Shown: positions 1-5,986 of the stretch, one piece after another | How the letters are laid out: every line of letters begins with the position of its first letter | Numbering within the stretch: the first letter of the stretch is position 1 | NCBI GenBank assembly: GCA_003218935.1 | Contig: QHPA01000368.1 | Location: forward strand, 1 to 6,349 | Direction: 5' to 3' | DNA: 6,349 bases | From: Verrucomicrobiota bacterium | GTDB lineage: Bacteria > Verrucomicrobiota > Verrucomicrobiia > Limisphaerales > AV2 | Notes under the pieces: generated by a model | Told to the model about the DNA's origin: nothing | Database searches by the model: none | Seen by the model: only the letters and a program-made list of their open reading frames with translations | Made by a program: the position numbers and the translations under genes

Positions 1-1
1 T

Positions 2-2209
2 TTCGACCTTCGAACGCTGGTTGGAACCAACGTCGAACTGGTCACCCTGCGCGGCGCGCTCAGCGAAACGCCCAGCCAGCGGGTTTACGAGAATCACGAA
101 AAGGAATCGTGGCACACGCTTGCCCGTGTGGACGTGGCTGCTTTGCAGCGAGGCGCGAACTGGCAGTCCGCTTTCGGCTGCGTGACTGTCACCATGCCCG
201 GTGTCTTGGGATCGAATTATTTCGGCGGGCAAACCATTGAGGTCACGGGGGTGGTCCAACCGCCGAAAGGTCCGGCTGCCGAAGGTTTGTTCGACTATCG
301 GACCTACCTGCGCCGGCAAGGGATCTATCACCAACTTCGCGTCGAGAACACGAATGATTGGCGAATCGTTCGGACGAATCACAGTCCGGCCACGCCGCCG
401 GTGGCGGACCGTTTCTGCAACTGGGCGCAGAAAACTTTACAGCGCGGTTTGCCGGAGCAGGACGAATCATTGCGCCTGACCTGGGCCATGGCGCTCGGCT
501 GGACGACCGCGCTTACGGGCGAAGTTTCGCAGCCGTTCATGCGCACCGGCACGATGCACATCTTCGCCATCAGCGGGCTGCACATCGCGCTCATTGCCGG
601 CATTATCGTGGCACTGCTGCGCTTCCTGCAAGTCCCTCGGGGCACCTGCGGCTGGCTGGTCATCCCGCTCATCTGGTTTTACACCGCGGCCACCGGCTGG
701 CAGCCGTCGGCGATCCGCTCCACAATAATGATGACCGTCATCATTCTCGGCTGGGCGCTCAAGCGTCCGAGCGACCTGCTCAATTCACTCGCCGCTGCGG
801 GCTTCATCATTCTGCTCTGGGACCCGCAACAGCTCTTTCAAGCGAGCTTTCAACTCTCCTTCTTCGTCGTGCTGAGCATCGCGCTGCTGCTGCCGCCGAT
901 TGAAAAAATCCGTCAACGCCTGCTGCAAAGTGATCCGCTGCTGCCGCCGGAACTGCGGCCGCGCTGGCGTCGCTGGCTGGACAGCCCGATCCGTTTCGTG
1001 ACGGCCAGCTTCGCCACTTCGCTCGCGGCCTGGCTCGGTTCGCTGCCGCTCATCGCGTATTATTTTCATTTGTTCACGCCGGTCAGTTTGATTGCAAATC
1101 TAATCATCGTTCCGTTGAGCAGTCTCGCGCTGGCGTGCAATCTCGGCAGCCTGCTGACCGCCTGGTGGCCGTGGCTCAGTGAATTGTTCAACTTCAGCGG
1201 CTGGTTTTGGATGGAAGCAATGATCCAGCTCAGCGATTGGTTCGCGACGCTGTCAGGCGCTTACTTCTACGTCAAGGCGCCGGGCGTGACCGGCTTCATT
1301 ATCTATTACACGCTCCTCTTTGGCACCGTCACAGGTTGGTTGCTTGCGCCCAAGCGACGGCTTTGGACGGCTGCGGGAGCAGGGTTGCTTGCCGTCGCCG
1401 GCCTGGTTCAGTGGAACCAGCATCGGAGTGACACACGCATCACCGTGCTTCCATTGAGCGGCGGCGATGCGATTTTTGCGGACGCGCCTGGACGCGCGAA
1501 CGATTTGCTGATCGATTGCGGCAACGAATCCGCCGCGCGCTTTGTGGTGACGCCCTTCCTGCACGGACAAGGCCTGAATCGCCTGCCGCATTTGCTGCTG
1601 ACGCACGGCGACCTCCGTCACATCGGCGGCACAGCGTTGATGGGAAAAGAATTTTCGGTCGGAGAAATCTTGACGAGCAACGTAAGGTTTCGCTCAGCCG
1701 CGTACCGCGAAATCGTCGGAGAACTCGAGTTGTCGCCGCGACGCTGGCGGCAAGTCAATCGTGGCGATCAATTCGGCAACTGGACCATTCTCCATCCCGC
1801 AACCGACAACCGTTTCCCAGAAGCCGACGACAGCGCCCTCGTATTGCGCGGTGAATTTCACGGCGTGCGCGTTTTGCTTTGCTCGGATTTGGGCCGGCCC
1901 GGCCAAAGGACCTTGCTCGAAGGCGAACACGACTTGAGGGCCGACGTGGTGGTCTGCGGGATTCCCGCCCGCGGCGAACCGCTCGGTGACGCGCTGCTCG
2001 ACGCCGTGCAACCGCGCGTCATCATCGTGAGCGCCAGCGAAGTGCCGGCGCAGGAACGCGCGACGAAGGAACTGCGCGAGCGATTGGAACGTCGCGGAAT
2101 TCCCGTTTTCTACACGAGCGACGACCAAGCCGTGACGGTCACGCTGCGATCAAAAGATTGGGAAGTGCGAACGATGAGTGGGAAACGCATTTCGCCCGTT
2201 GGAAAGTGA
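2..2209 (+). CDS. comEC: ComEC/Rec2-family DNA internalization channel, 5' end outside window
   Basis: Polytopic inner-membrane protein of the ComEC/Rec2 family, which moves single-stranded DNA into the cytoplasm during natural transformation. The reading frame is open from base 2, so the GTG at 128 is internal and the true start lies left of the window. Visible in order: an N-terminal soluble region (to about 480) resembling the DUF4131/OB part; the competence domain, with the hallmark ISGLH motif at 569-583 and many hydrophobic helices to about 1420; and a C-terminal metallo-beta-lactamase-like domain (about 1435-2150). In that domain LLIDCG and HIGG are recognisable, but the family HxxxDH reads THGDLRH (1601-1621) and the usual HHGS site reads CGIPARGE (1955-1978). 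The channel domain looks intact; hydrolase activity of the C-terminus is doubtful. The gene converges on ffh. Family assignment is firm; a role in transformation is inferred from the family. Confidence 0.93.
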   Translation, partial: FDLRTLVGTNVELVTLRGALSETPSQRVYENHEKESWHTLARVDVAALQRGANWQSAFGCVTVTMPGVLGSNYFGGQTIEVTGVVQPPKGPAAEGLFDYRTYLRRQGIYHQLRVENTNDWRIVRTNHSPATPPVADRFCNWAQKTLQRGLPEQDESLRLTWAMALGWTTALTGEVSQPFMRTGTMHIFAISGLHIALIAGIIVALLRFLQVPRGTCGWLVIPLIWFYTAATGWQPSAIRSTIMMTVIILGWALKRPSDLLNSLAAAGFIILLWDPQQLFQASFQLSFFVVLSIALLLPPIEKIRQRLLQSDPLLPPELRPRWRRWLDSPIRFVTASFATSLAAWLGSLPLIAYYFHLFTPVSLIANLIIVPLSSLALACNLGSLLTAWWPWLSELFNFSGWFWMEAMIQLSDWFATLSGAYFYVKAPGVTGFIIYYTLLFGTVTGWLLAPKRRLWTAAGAGLLAVAGLVQWNQHRSDTRITVLPLSGGDAIFADAPGRANDLLIDCGNESAARFVVTPFLHGQGLNRLPHLLLTHGDLRHIGGTALMGKEFSVGEILTSNVRFRSAAYREIVGELELSPRRWRQVNRGDQFGNWTILHPATDNRFPEADDSALVLRGEFHGVRVLLCSDLGRPGQRTLLEGEHDLRADVVVCGIPARGEPLGDALLDAVQPRVIIVSASEVPAQERATKELRERLERRGIPVFYTSDDQAVTVTLRSKDWEVRTMSGKRISPVGK

Positions 2210-2220
2210 CTGGACTATTC

Positions 2221-2250
2221 TTCTGACGTGTTTAACGGAGTCAGTCAGAA
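2221..2250. terminator. Inverted repeat between convergent genes, possible bidirectional terminator
   Basis: TTCTGAC (2221-2227) pairs perfectly with GTCAGAA (2244-2250), giving a 7-bp stem with a 16-nt loop in the 49-bp gap between the comEC and ffh stop codons. GTCAG also occurs at 2240-2244, so a shorter alternative stem is possible. There is no T-run on either side, so intrinsic termination is only a possibility suggested by its position. Confidence 0.3.
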
Positions 2251-2258
2251 CATTGCCT

Positions 2259-3533
2259 CTATCTTCGAAACATCCCCGGCATGCCGCCGCCCATCTTCGT
2301 CATCATCTTCGAGAACTTGCCCATCTTCTTCATCATTTGCTGCATCTGGCTGAAGCGGTTGAGCAGCGTGTTGAGCTCAGCCACGCTCACGCCGCTGCCT
2401 TTGGCAATGCGCTGACGCCGGCGTGCGTTGAGGATTTGCGGATTGCGGCGTTCCTGTGGTGTCATCCCGCAAATCATTCCTTCCATGCGCCGAAATTCTT
2501 TTTCACTTTTACTCATGTCCGCGCCCTTCATCATCTCCGAGCCGCCGGGCAACATGCCGACCAGGTTTTCGAGCGGGCCGAGCTTTTTCATCTGGCGCAG
2601 TTGTTCCAGAAAATCTTCGAGCGTGAACTGGCCCTTGCGCATCTTTTCTTCCATGCGCTTCGCTTCGTCCAGGTCCACGGTCTCCGCGGCCTTTTCCACG
2701 AGGCTGACGACGTCGCCCATGCCGAGGATGCGCTGCGCCATGCGTTCGGGATGGAACGGCTCGAAGTCCTCCAGCTTTTCGCCGGTACCGGCGAATTTGA
2801 TCGGCTTGCCCGTGACTGCCTTCAACCTCAGCGCCGCGCCGCCGCGCGCGTCGCCGTCCAGCCTGGTGAGGACCGCTCCGGTGATGTTGAGCGCCTGATC
2901 GAAATGCGTCGCGACGTTGACGGCTTCCTGGCCGGTGGCGGCGTCGAGCACGAGCAGGATTTCCTGCGGCTTGACCAGGTCGCGCAAACGGACGAGTTCC
3001 TGCACGAGCGGTTCGTCGATTTGCATGCGGCCGGCGGTGTCGAAGATGAGCGTGTTGCGGTTGTTCGCGCGGGCGAAGTCAAACGCTTCACGAGCGATTT
3101 TCAGGATGTCCGTTTCGCCGCGCTTGACGAAGACTGGAATCTCCAGTTTTTGGCCGAGCGTTTCGAGTTGGTCCATCGCGGCGGGCCGATAAACATCCGC
3201 CGCGACCAGCAACGGCGCGCGGCCCTGTTTTTTCAGCAGCCGGGCAAGCAGTTGCAGGCCGGCATTTTGCGAACCGAGCAGTTCGACCAGTTCGTCATGG
3301 ATGATCTTGATGACTTGCTGGCCGGGCTGGATGCTTTGGATGACCTGCTGGCCGACCGCCTTCTCCTTGACGCGATCAACGAAATCGCGCGCCACTTTGA
3401 AATTCACGTCGGCGTCCAACAGCGCCAGGCGGACTTCACGCAGCGAATCGGCGACGTTGGAGTCGGAAATCCTGCCGAGTCCGCGCAGATTTTTGAAAAC
3501 AGTCTGGAGCTTGCCGCTCAGCGAATCGAACAT
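2259..3533 (-). CDS. ffh: Signal recognition particle protein Ffh (SRP54) lacking the G1/P-loop segment
   Basis: GTPase of the signal recognition particle, which binds 4.5S/SRP RNA and signal sequences on ribosomes and docks with FtsY at the membrane. The start MFDSLSGKLQ is typical of the family. Visible: N domain with LREVRLALLDADV (residues 31-43); G2 region DVYRPAA (113-119); G3 DTAGR (165-169); G4 TRLDGDARGGAAL (223-235, Arg where the family usually has Lys in TKxD); GKPIKFAGTGEK (242-253); and a Met-rich M domain with the RNA-binding RRRQRIAKGSG (371-381) and repeated MM/KKM. Between LQL (93-95) and LARLLKK (96-102) the roughly 24 residues that normally contain the GxxGxGKT P-loop are absent. 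The length of 424 against the usual 440-460 fits that loss. The frame is unbroken. No clear Shine-Dalgarno precedes the ATG. As written, GTP binding should be badly impaired. Alternatives are an assembly collapse or a genuine in-frame deletion. Confidence 0.95.
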   Translation of the reverse strand: MFDSLSGKLQTVFKNLRGLGRISDSNVADSLREVRLALLDADVNFKVARDFVDRVKEKAVGQQVIQSIQPGQQVIKIIHDELVELLGSQNAGLQLLARLLKKQGRAPLLVAADVYRPAAMDQLETLGQKLEIPVFVKRGETDILKIAREAFDFARANNRNTLIFDTAGRMQIDEPLVQELVRLRDLVKPQEILLVLDAATGQEAVNVATHFDQALNITGAVLTRLDGDARGGAALRLKAVTGKPIKFAGTGEKLEDFEPFHPERMAQRILGMGDVVSLVEKAAETVDLDEAKRMEEKMRKGQFTLEDFLEQLRQMKKLGPLENLVGMLPGGSEMMKGADMSKSEKEFRRMEGMICGMTPQERRNPQILNARRRQRIAKGSGVSVAELNTLLNRFSQMQQMMKKMGKFSKMMTKMGGGMPGMFRR

Positions 3534-3547
3534 GGACTAAAGGTAGG

Positions 3548-3580
3548 GTTCAAAGTTCAAAGTTCAAAGTTCAAAGTTCG
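3548..3580. repeat. Tandem heptamer repeat (GTTCAAA) x4 plus partial unit
   Basis: Four exact head-to-tail copies of GTTCAAA (3548-3575) are followed by GTTCG (3576-3580), starting 14 bp upstream of the ffh start codon. On the ffh strand the unit reads TTTGAAC. It lies in the ffh 5' leader/promoter region, so copy-number slippage could affect ffh expression; that role is inference. Confidence 0.9.
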
Positions 3581-3626
3581 ACGGCGGTCGGCGCAAAGGC
3601 TGGCATTGAAGAACAGAACTTTGCGC

Positions 3627-3656
3627 TTGAGGGCGGCGGCGGGGTTTGGCTTAAAT
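3627..3656 (+). promoter_or_regulatory. Candidate sigma70-type promoter for tRNA-Tyr
   Basis: TTGAGG (3627-3632) and TTAAAT (3651-3656) are 18 bp apart. Each matches four of six positions of the -35 and -10 consensus, and the -10 lies 25 bp before the mature tRNA 5' end. The stretch between them is very GC-rich. Position and spacing are right, but both hexamers are imperfect. Confidence 0.3.
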
Positions 3657-3681
3657 CCCCGTCCCTGCAAAGACGGCGAGT

Positions 3682-3767
3682 GGTAGGATACCCAAGTGGC
3701 CAACGGGGGCAGACTGTAAATCTGCTGGCTTACGCCTTCGCTGGTTCGAATCCAGCTCCTACCACCA
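3682..3767 (+). tRNA. tRNA-Tyr (anticodon GTA), 3' CCA encoded
   Basis: Complete class II tRNA. The acceptor stem GGTAGGA (3682-3688) pairs with TCCTACC (3757-3763), followed by discriminator A and an encoded CCA (3765-3767). The anticodon stem-loop is GCAGA-CTGTAAA-TCTGC (3709-3725), with anticodon GTA at 3716-3718. A long variable arm containing GGC/GCC pairing (about 3726-3739) is typical of tRNA-Tyr. The T arm is GCTGG-TTCGAAT-CCAGC (3740-3756). It is divergent from ffh and convergent with the PEP-CTERM gene array. Confidence 0.97.
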
Positions 3768-3804
3768 CTCAAAAAGCCCTCACAAAACAGCGATTGCGAC
3801 CAAT

Positions 3805-3819
3805 AAAATCAGGGATTTT
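3805..3819. terminator. Small AT-rich hairpin between tRNA-Tyr and the convergent gene array
   Basis: AAAATC (3805-3810) and GATTTT (3814-3819) form a perfect 6-bp stem with a 3-nt AGG loop, 8 bp from the stop codon of the last array gene. On either strand the stem ends in a run of Ts but the stem is weak. It could help terminate transcription from either side; the support is only the inverted repeat and its location. Confidence 0.25.
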
Positions 3820-3826
3820 GCGAGAA

Positions 3827-4411
3827 TCAGGAATCTTCGGATACTTCGCTTTGGTGCGTTTGCTTCCTCCGCAGCAGCAAAATCCCCGCTGGCACTAGCC
3901 AGAGCCACCAAGCCGTTGATTCAGGAACACCAGTAGAGGGTCCCCAAACATGGTCGAAATCGGTCAACTCAATCCAACTGCGGCCAGTGGGTTGAGAGCC
4001 GTGGTCGTAATCCTGCGCGATTTCAGGCGAATAGAGAATAGACCAGTTGTAGGTGCCAGGTTTGTCAATGGTGATGAATCGCGAAGACCCTTTGTCCATT
4101 GAAGCTACCCCGTCAATGTTGAAGAAAGCACCCGAGGACATGTTGACCGGACAATCCAAATCAAAGAAGCCAGTCCCAGGAGTCGCCACAGTGAAACTAC
4201 CGTGTAGCTCCGCGAAGAATCCAGTGAGGCCAAACGGATGCCAGTCTTTGTTTGGTCCGCCCAAACTCAACTCAGGACTAAAGGGTGATTGACTGGGCAT
4301 GGTAAACGAACCAATCAACGAGTGGTTGTAGTCGAACGTGAAAATATCAACTTTGATTTCGGCGTGTGCGCTCCCACACAGGAGCGCGGTGAGCAGTAGT
4401 GTGGTTTTCAT
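3827..4411 (-). CDS. Exported PEP-CTERM-like protein, paralogue 1 (last in array)
   Basis: Protein of 194 residues. The signal peptide MKTTLLLTALLCGSAHA (probable cleavage after residue 17) is followed by a beta-rich body and a C-terminal sorting tail: GVPEST (161-166), a hydrophobic helix (168-180) and RRK (181-183). Unlike its paralogues it continues for 11 polar residues after RRK. The body carries the array signatures KDWHPFG (55-61), LHGSFTVATPGT (69-80) and DHVWGP (153-158). The G-S-F...IDG...Y sequence pattern resembles a PA14-like sandwich, which is inference. The start is set by AAGGAG four bases before the ATG and by the signal peptide; a longer in-frame start upstream would run through the duplicated spacer and is rejected. 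By family knowledge, the tail would be recognised by an exosortase, cleaved and the protein moved to the envelope or exterior. Specific function unknown. Confidence 0.88.
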   Translation of the reverse strand: MKTTLLLTALLCGSAHAEIKVDIFTFDYNHSLIGSFTMPSQSPFSPELSLGGPNKDWHPFGLTGFFAELHGSFTVATPGTGFFDLDCPVNMSSGAFFNIDGVASMDKGSSRFITIDKPGTYNWSILYSPEIAQDYDHGSQPTGRSWIELTDFDHVWGPSTGVPESTAWWLWLVPAGILLLRRKQTHQSEVSEDS

Positions 4412-4494
4412 AATTCTCCTTTTTGTTTTTCCGAGGTTCGCAGAACGAGAAGCAAAATCAGCAATGGCACGAGCGACAGCGCGAAGAAAAGCAT
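4408..4494 (-). pseudogene. 28-codon remnant of an exosortase 3' end, overlapping paralogue 1 start
   Basis: Open frame from ATG (4492-4494) to TGA, overlapping the next ATG as ATGA. It encodes a single hydrophobic helix beginning MLFFALSLVPLLILLLVL and ending RTSEKQKGEL. The same tail ends the longer exosortase-like fragment at 5904-6125, which identifies it as a relic of the last transmembrane segment of an exosortase gene. The Shine-Dalgarno of the PEP-CTERM gene lies inside its last codons. It may be only a fossil, or it may be a translated micropeptide that couples translation to the next gene. Confidence 0.6.
4416..4421 (-). promoter_or_regulatory. Ribosome binding site of paralogue 1
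   Basis: AAGGAG with a 4-base AATT spacer before the ATG at 4411. It fixes the start against much longer in-frame alternatives. Confidence 0.8.
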
Positions 4495-4538
4495 CAGCCA
4501 ACCCAATCGCTGTGAACCGTCGAATCTCGCGCATAAAC

Positions 4539-5168
4539 TTATTTGCGCCTCCACAGCAAGAGTCCAAGCGGGAACAACCACACTAACCAGGTGCTTTCAG
4601 GGACCGACGAAGTTGGTCCCCAGGTATGGTCGACGTCGACGATTGCGATGCCGTCCTTGCCGTTGGGCCGGGTTTGCACGTCACCAGGCCCAACAAGGGT
4701 CTGCGATTGACCAGGCATGTAAATAAGGTCAAACGAATGCAGCCCTTCTGATAGAGTAACAGTGTTTTTATACAGCCCATCAATAGAACTTGTAAATAGG
4801 ACTGGGTGGTAATTGCCATCAATTGTTAAGGAGGCAATGCTCACACGTCCCATGATACCACCACGAAACATCAACTGGTCTGTGCCAGGTGTTGCAACTG
4901 TGAACGAACCGTGAATATCAGCCTTGAACCAGCTTAGACCAAATGGTCGCCAGTCAAGTGTATCAGCGTTAAAGTTCAACTCGGGTGAGTATGGATTGGC
5001 CATTGGCACAGTGTAACTGCCAACGAATACAGTCGGATAAGCACCAGGGTCAGGAATGCCGAATTCGTTTAGGTCTGGCGCACGCCAGATGTCCACCGTG
5101 ATTGCGGATTGAGCGCCAGCCCTTGCTTGCATGAGCAGGAGCGCGGTGAGTAGTAGTGTGGTTTTCAT
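4539..5168 (-). CDS. Exported PEP-CTERM-like protein, paralogue 2
   Basis: Protein of 209 residues. The signal peptide keeps the array start MKTTLLLTALL but then differs from paralogues 1 and 3 (LMQARAGA, probable cleavage near residue 19). Body motifs: SPELNFNADTLDWRPFG (61-77), IHGSFTVATPGT (85-96), TIDGNYHPVLF (115-125), TVTLSEGLHSFDLIY (136-150), GIAIVDVDHTWGP (173-185). The VTL..G.H.FDL.Y stretch and the internal IDG are reminiscent of PA14/fibro-slime-type beta sandwiches, a weak resemblance. The tail is SVPES (188-192), a hydrophobic helix and WRRK at the very end, so a PEP-CTERM-like anchor with Ser in place of the second Pro. The start is chosen at AAGGAG-AATT-ATG. It lies between duplicated junction blocks, 127 bp from each neighbour. 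Specific function not recognised. Confidence 0.88.
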   Translation of the reverse strand: MKTTLLLTALLLMQARAGAQSAITVDIWRAPDLNEFGIPDPGAYPTVFVGSYTVPMANPYSPELNFNADTLDWRPFGLSWFKADIHGSFTVATPGTDQLMFRGGIMGRVSIASLTIDGNYHPVLFTSSIDGLYKNTVTLSEGLHSFDLIYMPGQSQTLVGPGDVQTRPNGKDGIAIVDVDHTWGPTSSVPESTWLVWLFPLGLLLWRRK

Positions 5169-5251
5169 AATTCTCCTTTTTGTTTTTCCGATGTTCGCAG
5201 AACGAGAAGCAAAGTCAGCAATGGCACGAGCGACAGCGCGAAGAAAAGCAT
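5165..5251 (-). pseudogene. 28-codon remnant of an exosortase 3' end, overlapping paralogue 2 start
   Basis: ATG at 5249-5251, hydrophobic helix MLFFALSLVPLLTLLLVL, end RTSEKQKGEL, and a stop that overlaps the next ATG as ATGA. An in-frame TAG lies two codons upstream of this ATG, so in this copy the stretch cannot be part of anything longer without a frame change. Homologous to the copies at 4408-4494 and 5904-6125. Confidence 0.6.
5173..5178 (-). promoter_or_regulatory. Ribosome binding site of paralogue 2
   Basis: AAGGAG, 4 bases before the ATG at 5168, identical in sequence and spacing to those of paralogues 1 and 3. Confidence 0.8.
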
Positions 5252-5295
5252 CAGCTAACCCAATCGCTGTGAACCGGCGAATCTCGCACATAAAC

Positions 5296-5907
5296 TTATT
5301 TGCGCCTCCACAGCAGCAGGCCCAGTGGGAGCAGCCAGCAGAGCCAACTGCTCTCGGGGACTGAGGAAGTTGGGCCCCAGGGATGATCTTCGTCAATAAT
5401 CGCAATGCCATTTTTTCCGGTTGGTAATGTCGCAACGTCATAGCCATTCGGAAGTACTATTGTTTCTGCCACAGGCGGTGTGTACCACAGATCGAACGTG
5501 TGCGTGCCAGCGTTTAGGGTTATATCTGCCGTTGTTTTCCCAGACTCAAAGCTGTCGTAAAGTCGTGTGATACCGTCAATCTTAAAATCACTGGATTGCA
5601 TGGCCCCTAACAGTGATGGTGCCCAATACAGGTCGAAACGGCCTGTGCCTGGCGTTGCGACTGAAAAGCTGCCGTGAATACCTGCCGTGAAAAAAGTCGC
5701 ACCAAATGGTCGCCAATCAAGCGTATCAGCGTGAAAATTGAACTCTGGTGAGTATTGACTGCCGGGAACGGTATAGCTGCCCGTTACATTGGCGTTGGGG
5801 TCGGTGTAGCGGCCAATAGGAGTCGTATTACCTTCGATGTCTACAGTGATGAGGTTGGCTTGTGCGCTCCCACAAAGGAGCGCGGTGAGTAGTAGTGTGG
5901 TTTTCAT
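5296..5907 (-). CDS. Exported PEP-CTERM-like protein, paralogue 3
   Basis: Protein of 203 residues. The signal peptide MKTTLLLTALLCGSAQA (cleavage after about residue 17) matches paralogue 1 almost exactly. Body: GSYTVPGSQYSPEFNFHA (43-60), DTLDWRPFG (61-69), IHGSFSVATPGTGRFDLYW (77-95), FKIDGITRLYD (108-118), ITLNAGTHTFDLWYTPP (129-145), NGIAIIDEDHPWGP (166-179). The order G-S-F-x-V...G.FDLYW...IDG...LNAG.H.FDL.Y is the best match in the array to a PA14-like carbohydrate-binding sandwich; this is inferred from pattern only. The tail is SVPESSW, a hydrophobic helix and WRRK at the end. The ATG is preceded by AAGGAG and overlaps the stop of the exosortase-like fragment (ATGA). Likely exported and processed by an exosortase; substrate or role unknown. 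Confidence 0.88.
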   Translation of the reverse strand: MKTTLLLTALLCGSAQANLITVDIEGNTTPIGRYTDPNANVTGSYTVPGSQYSPEFNFHADTLDWRPFGATFFTAGIHGSFSVATPGTGRFDLYWAPSLLGAMQSSDFKIDGITRLYDSFESGKTTADITLNAGTHTFDLWYTPPVAETIVLPNGYDVATLPTGKNGIAIIDEDHPWGPTSSVPESSWLCWLLPLGLLLWRRK

Positions 5908-5986
5908 AATTCTCCTTTTTGTTTTTCCAATGTTCGCAGAACGAGAAGCAAAGTCAGCAATGGCACGAGCGACAGCGCGAAGAAAA
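5877..5986. repeat. Tandem-duplicated junction block, copy 3 (core only)
   Basis: A 110-bp block covering the signal-peptide start of paralogue 3, its ribosome binding site and the last 26 or so codons of the exosortase-like fragment. One mismatch to copy 2 and four to copy 1. Identity stops abruptly after GAAGAAAA (5979-5986), where this copy continues into exosortase coding sequence and the others do not. Confidence 0.92.

Larger units (their letters stand above)
4381..4557. repeat. Tandem-duplicated junction block, copy 1
   Basis: Spans the end of paralogue 2, the 127-bp spacer and the signal-peptide start of paralogue 1. Its first 110 bp (4381-4490) differ from copy 2 (5138-5247) at three positions and from copy 3 (5877-5986) at four, by eye. 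Similarity to copy 2 continues to about 4557 with a few more changes, crossing into the C-terminal anchor codons of the preceding gene. Confidence 0.92.
5138..5314. repeat. Tandem-duplicated junction block, copy 2
   Basis: Spans the end of paralogue 3, a 127-bp spacer and the start of paralogue 2. The 110-bp core (5138-5247) differs from copy 3 at one position and from copy 1 at three. The further part (5248-5314) is shared only with copy 1; copy 3 is replaced there by a longer exosortase sequence. Confidence 0.92.

Noticed and set aside
128..130. GTG at 128 as the start of comEC
   Set aside because: The same frame is open and protein-like back to base 2, so this is an internal Val codon and the start lies outside the window.
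358..903. A 181-codon + strand open frame rich in His and Arg
   Set aside because: Shadow of comEC in another frame; comEC has clear family motifs and membrane segments across the same bases.
2178..3686. A 502-codon + strand open frame rich in His, Leu, Phe and Ala
   Set aside because: It is antisense to ffh along its whole length, has no recognisable motif and its composition is typical of the complement of a GC-rich gene.
3680..3898. Small + strand open frame covering the tRNA-Tyr gene
   Set aside because: Its first half is tRNA sequence and the rest has no coding character.
4539..5447. A longer version of paralogue 2 starting upstream at 5447
   Set aside because: The extension runs back through the spacer and the 3' end of paralogue 3 in another frame; the ribosome binding site and signal peptide place the start at 5168. 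The same argument removes the long versions of paralogues 1 and 3.
4381..5986. CRISPR-like interpretation of the regularly repeated blocks
   Set aside because: The repeats are over 100 bp, include coding sequence and are separated by whole genes, so they are tandem gene duplication products.
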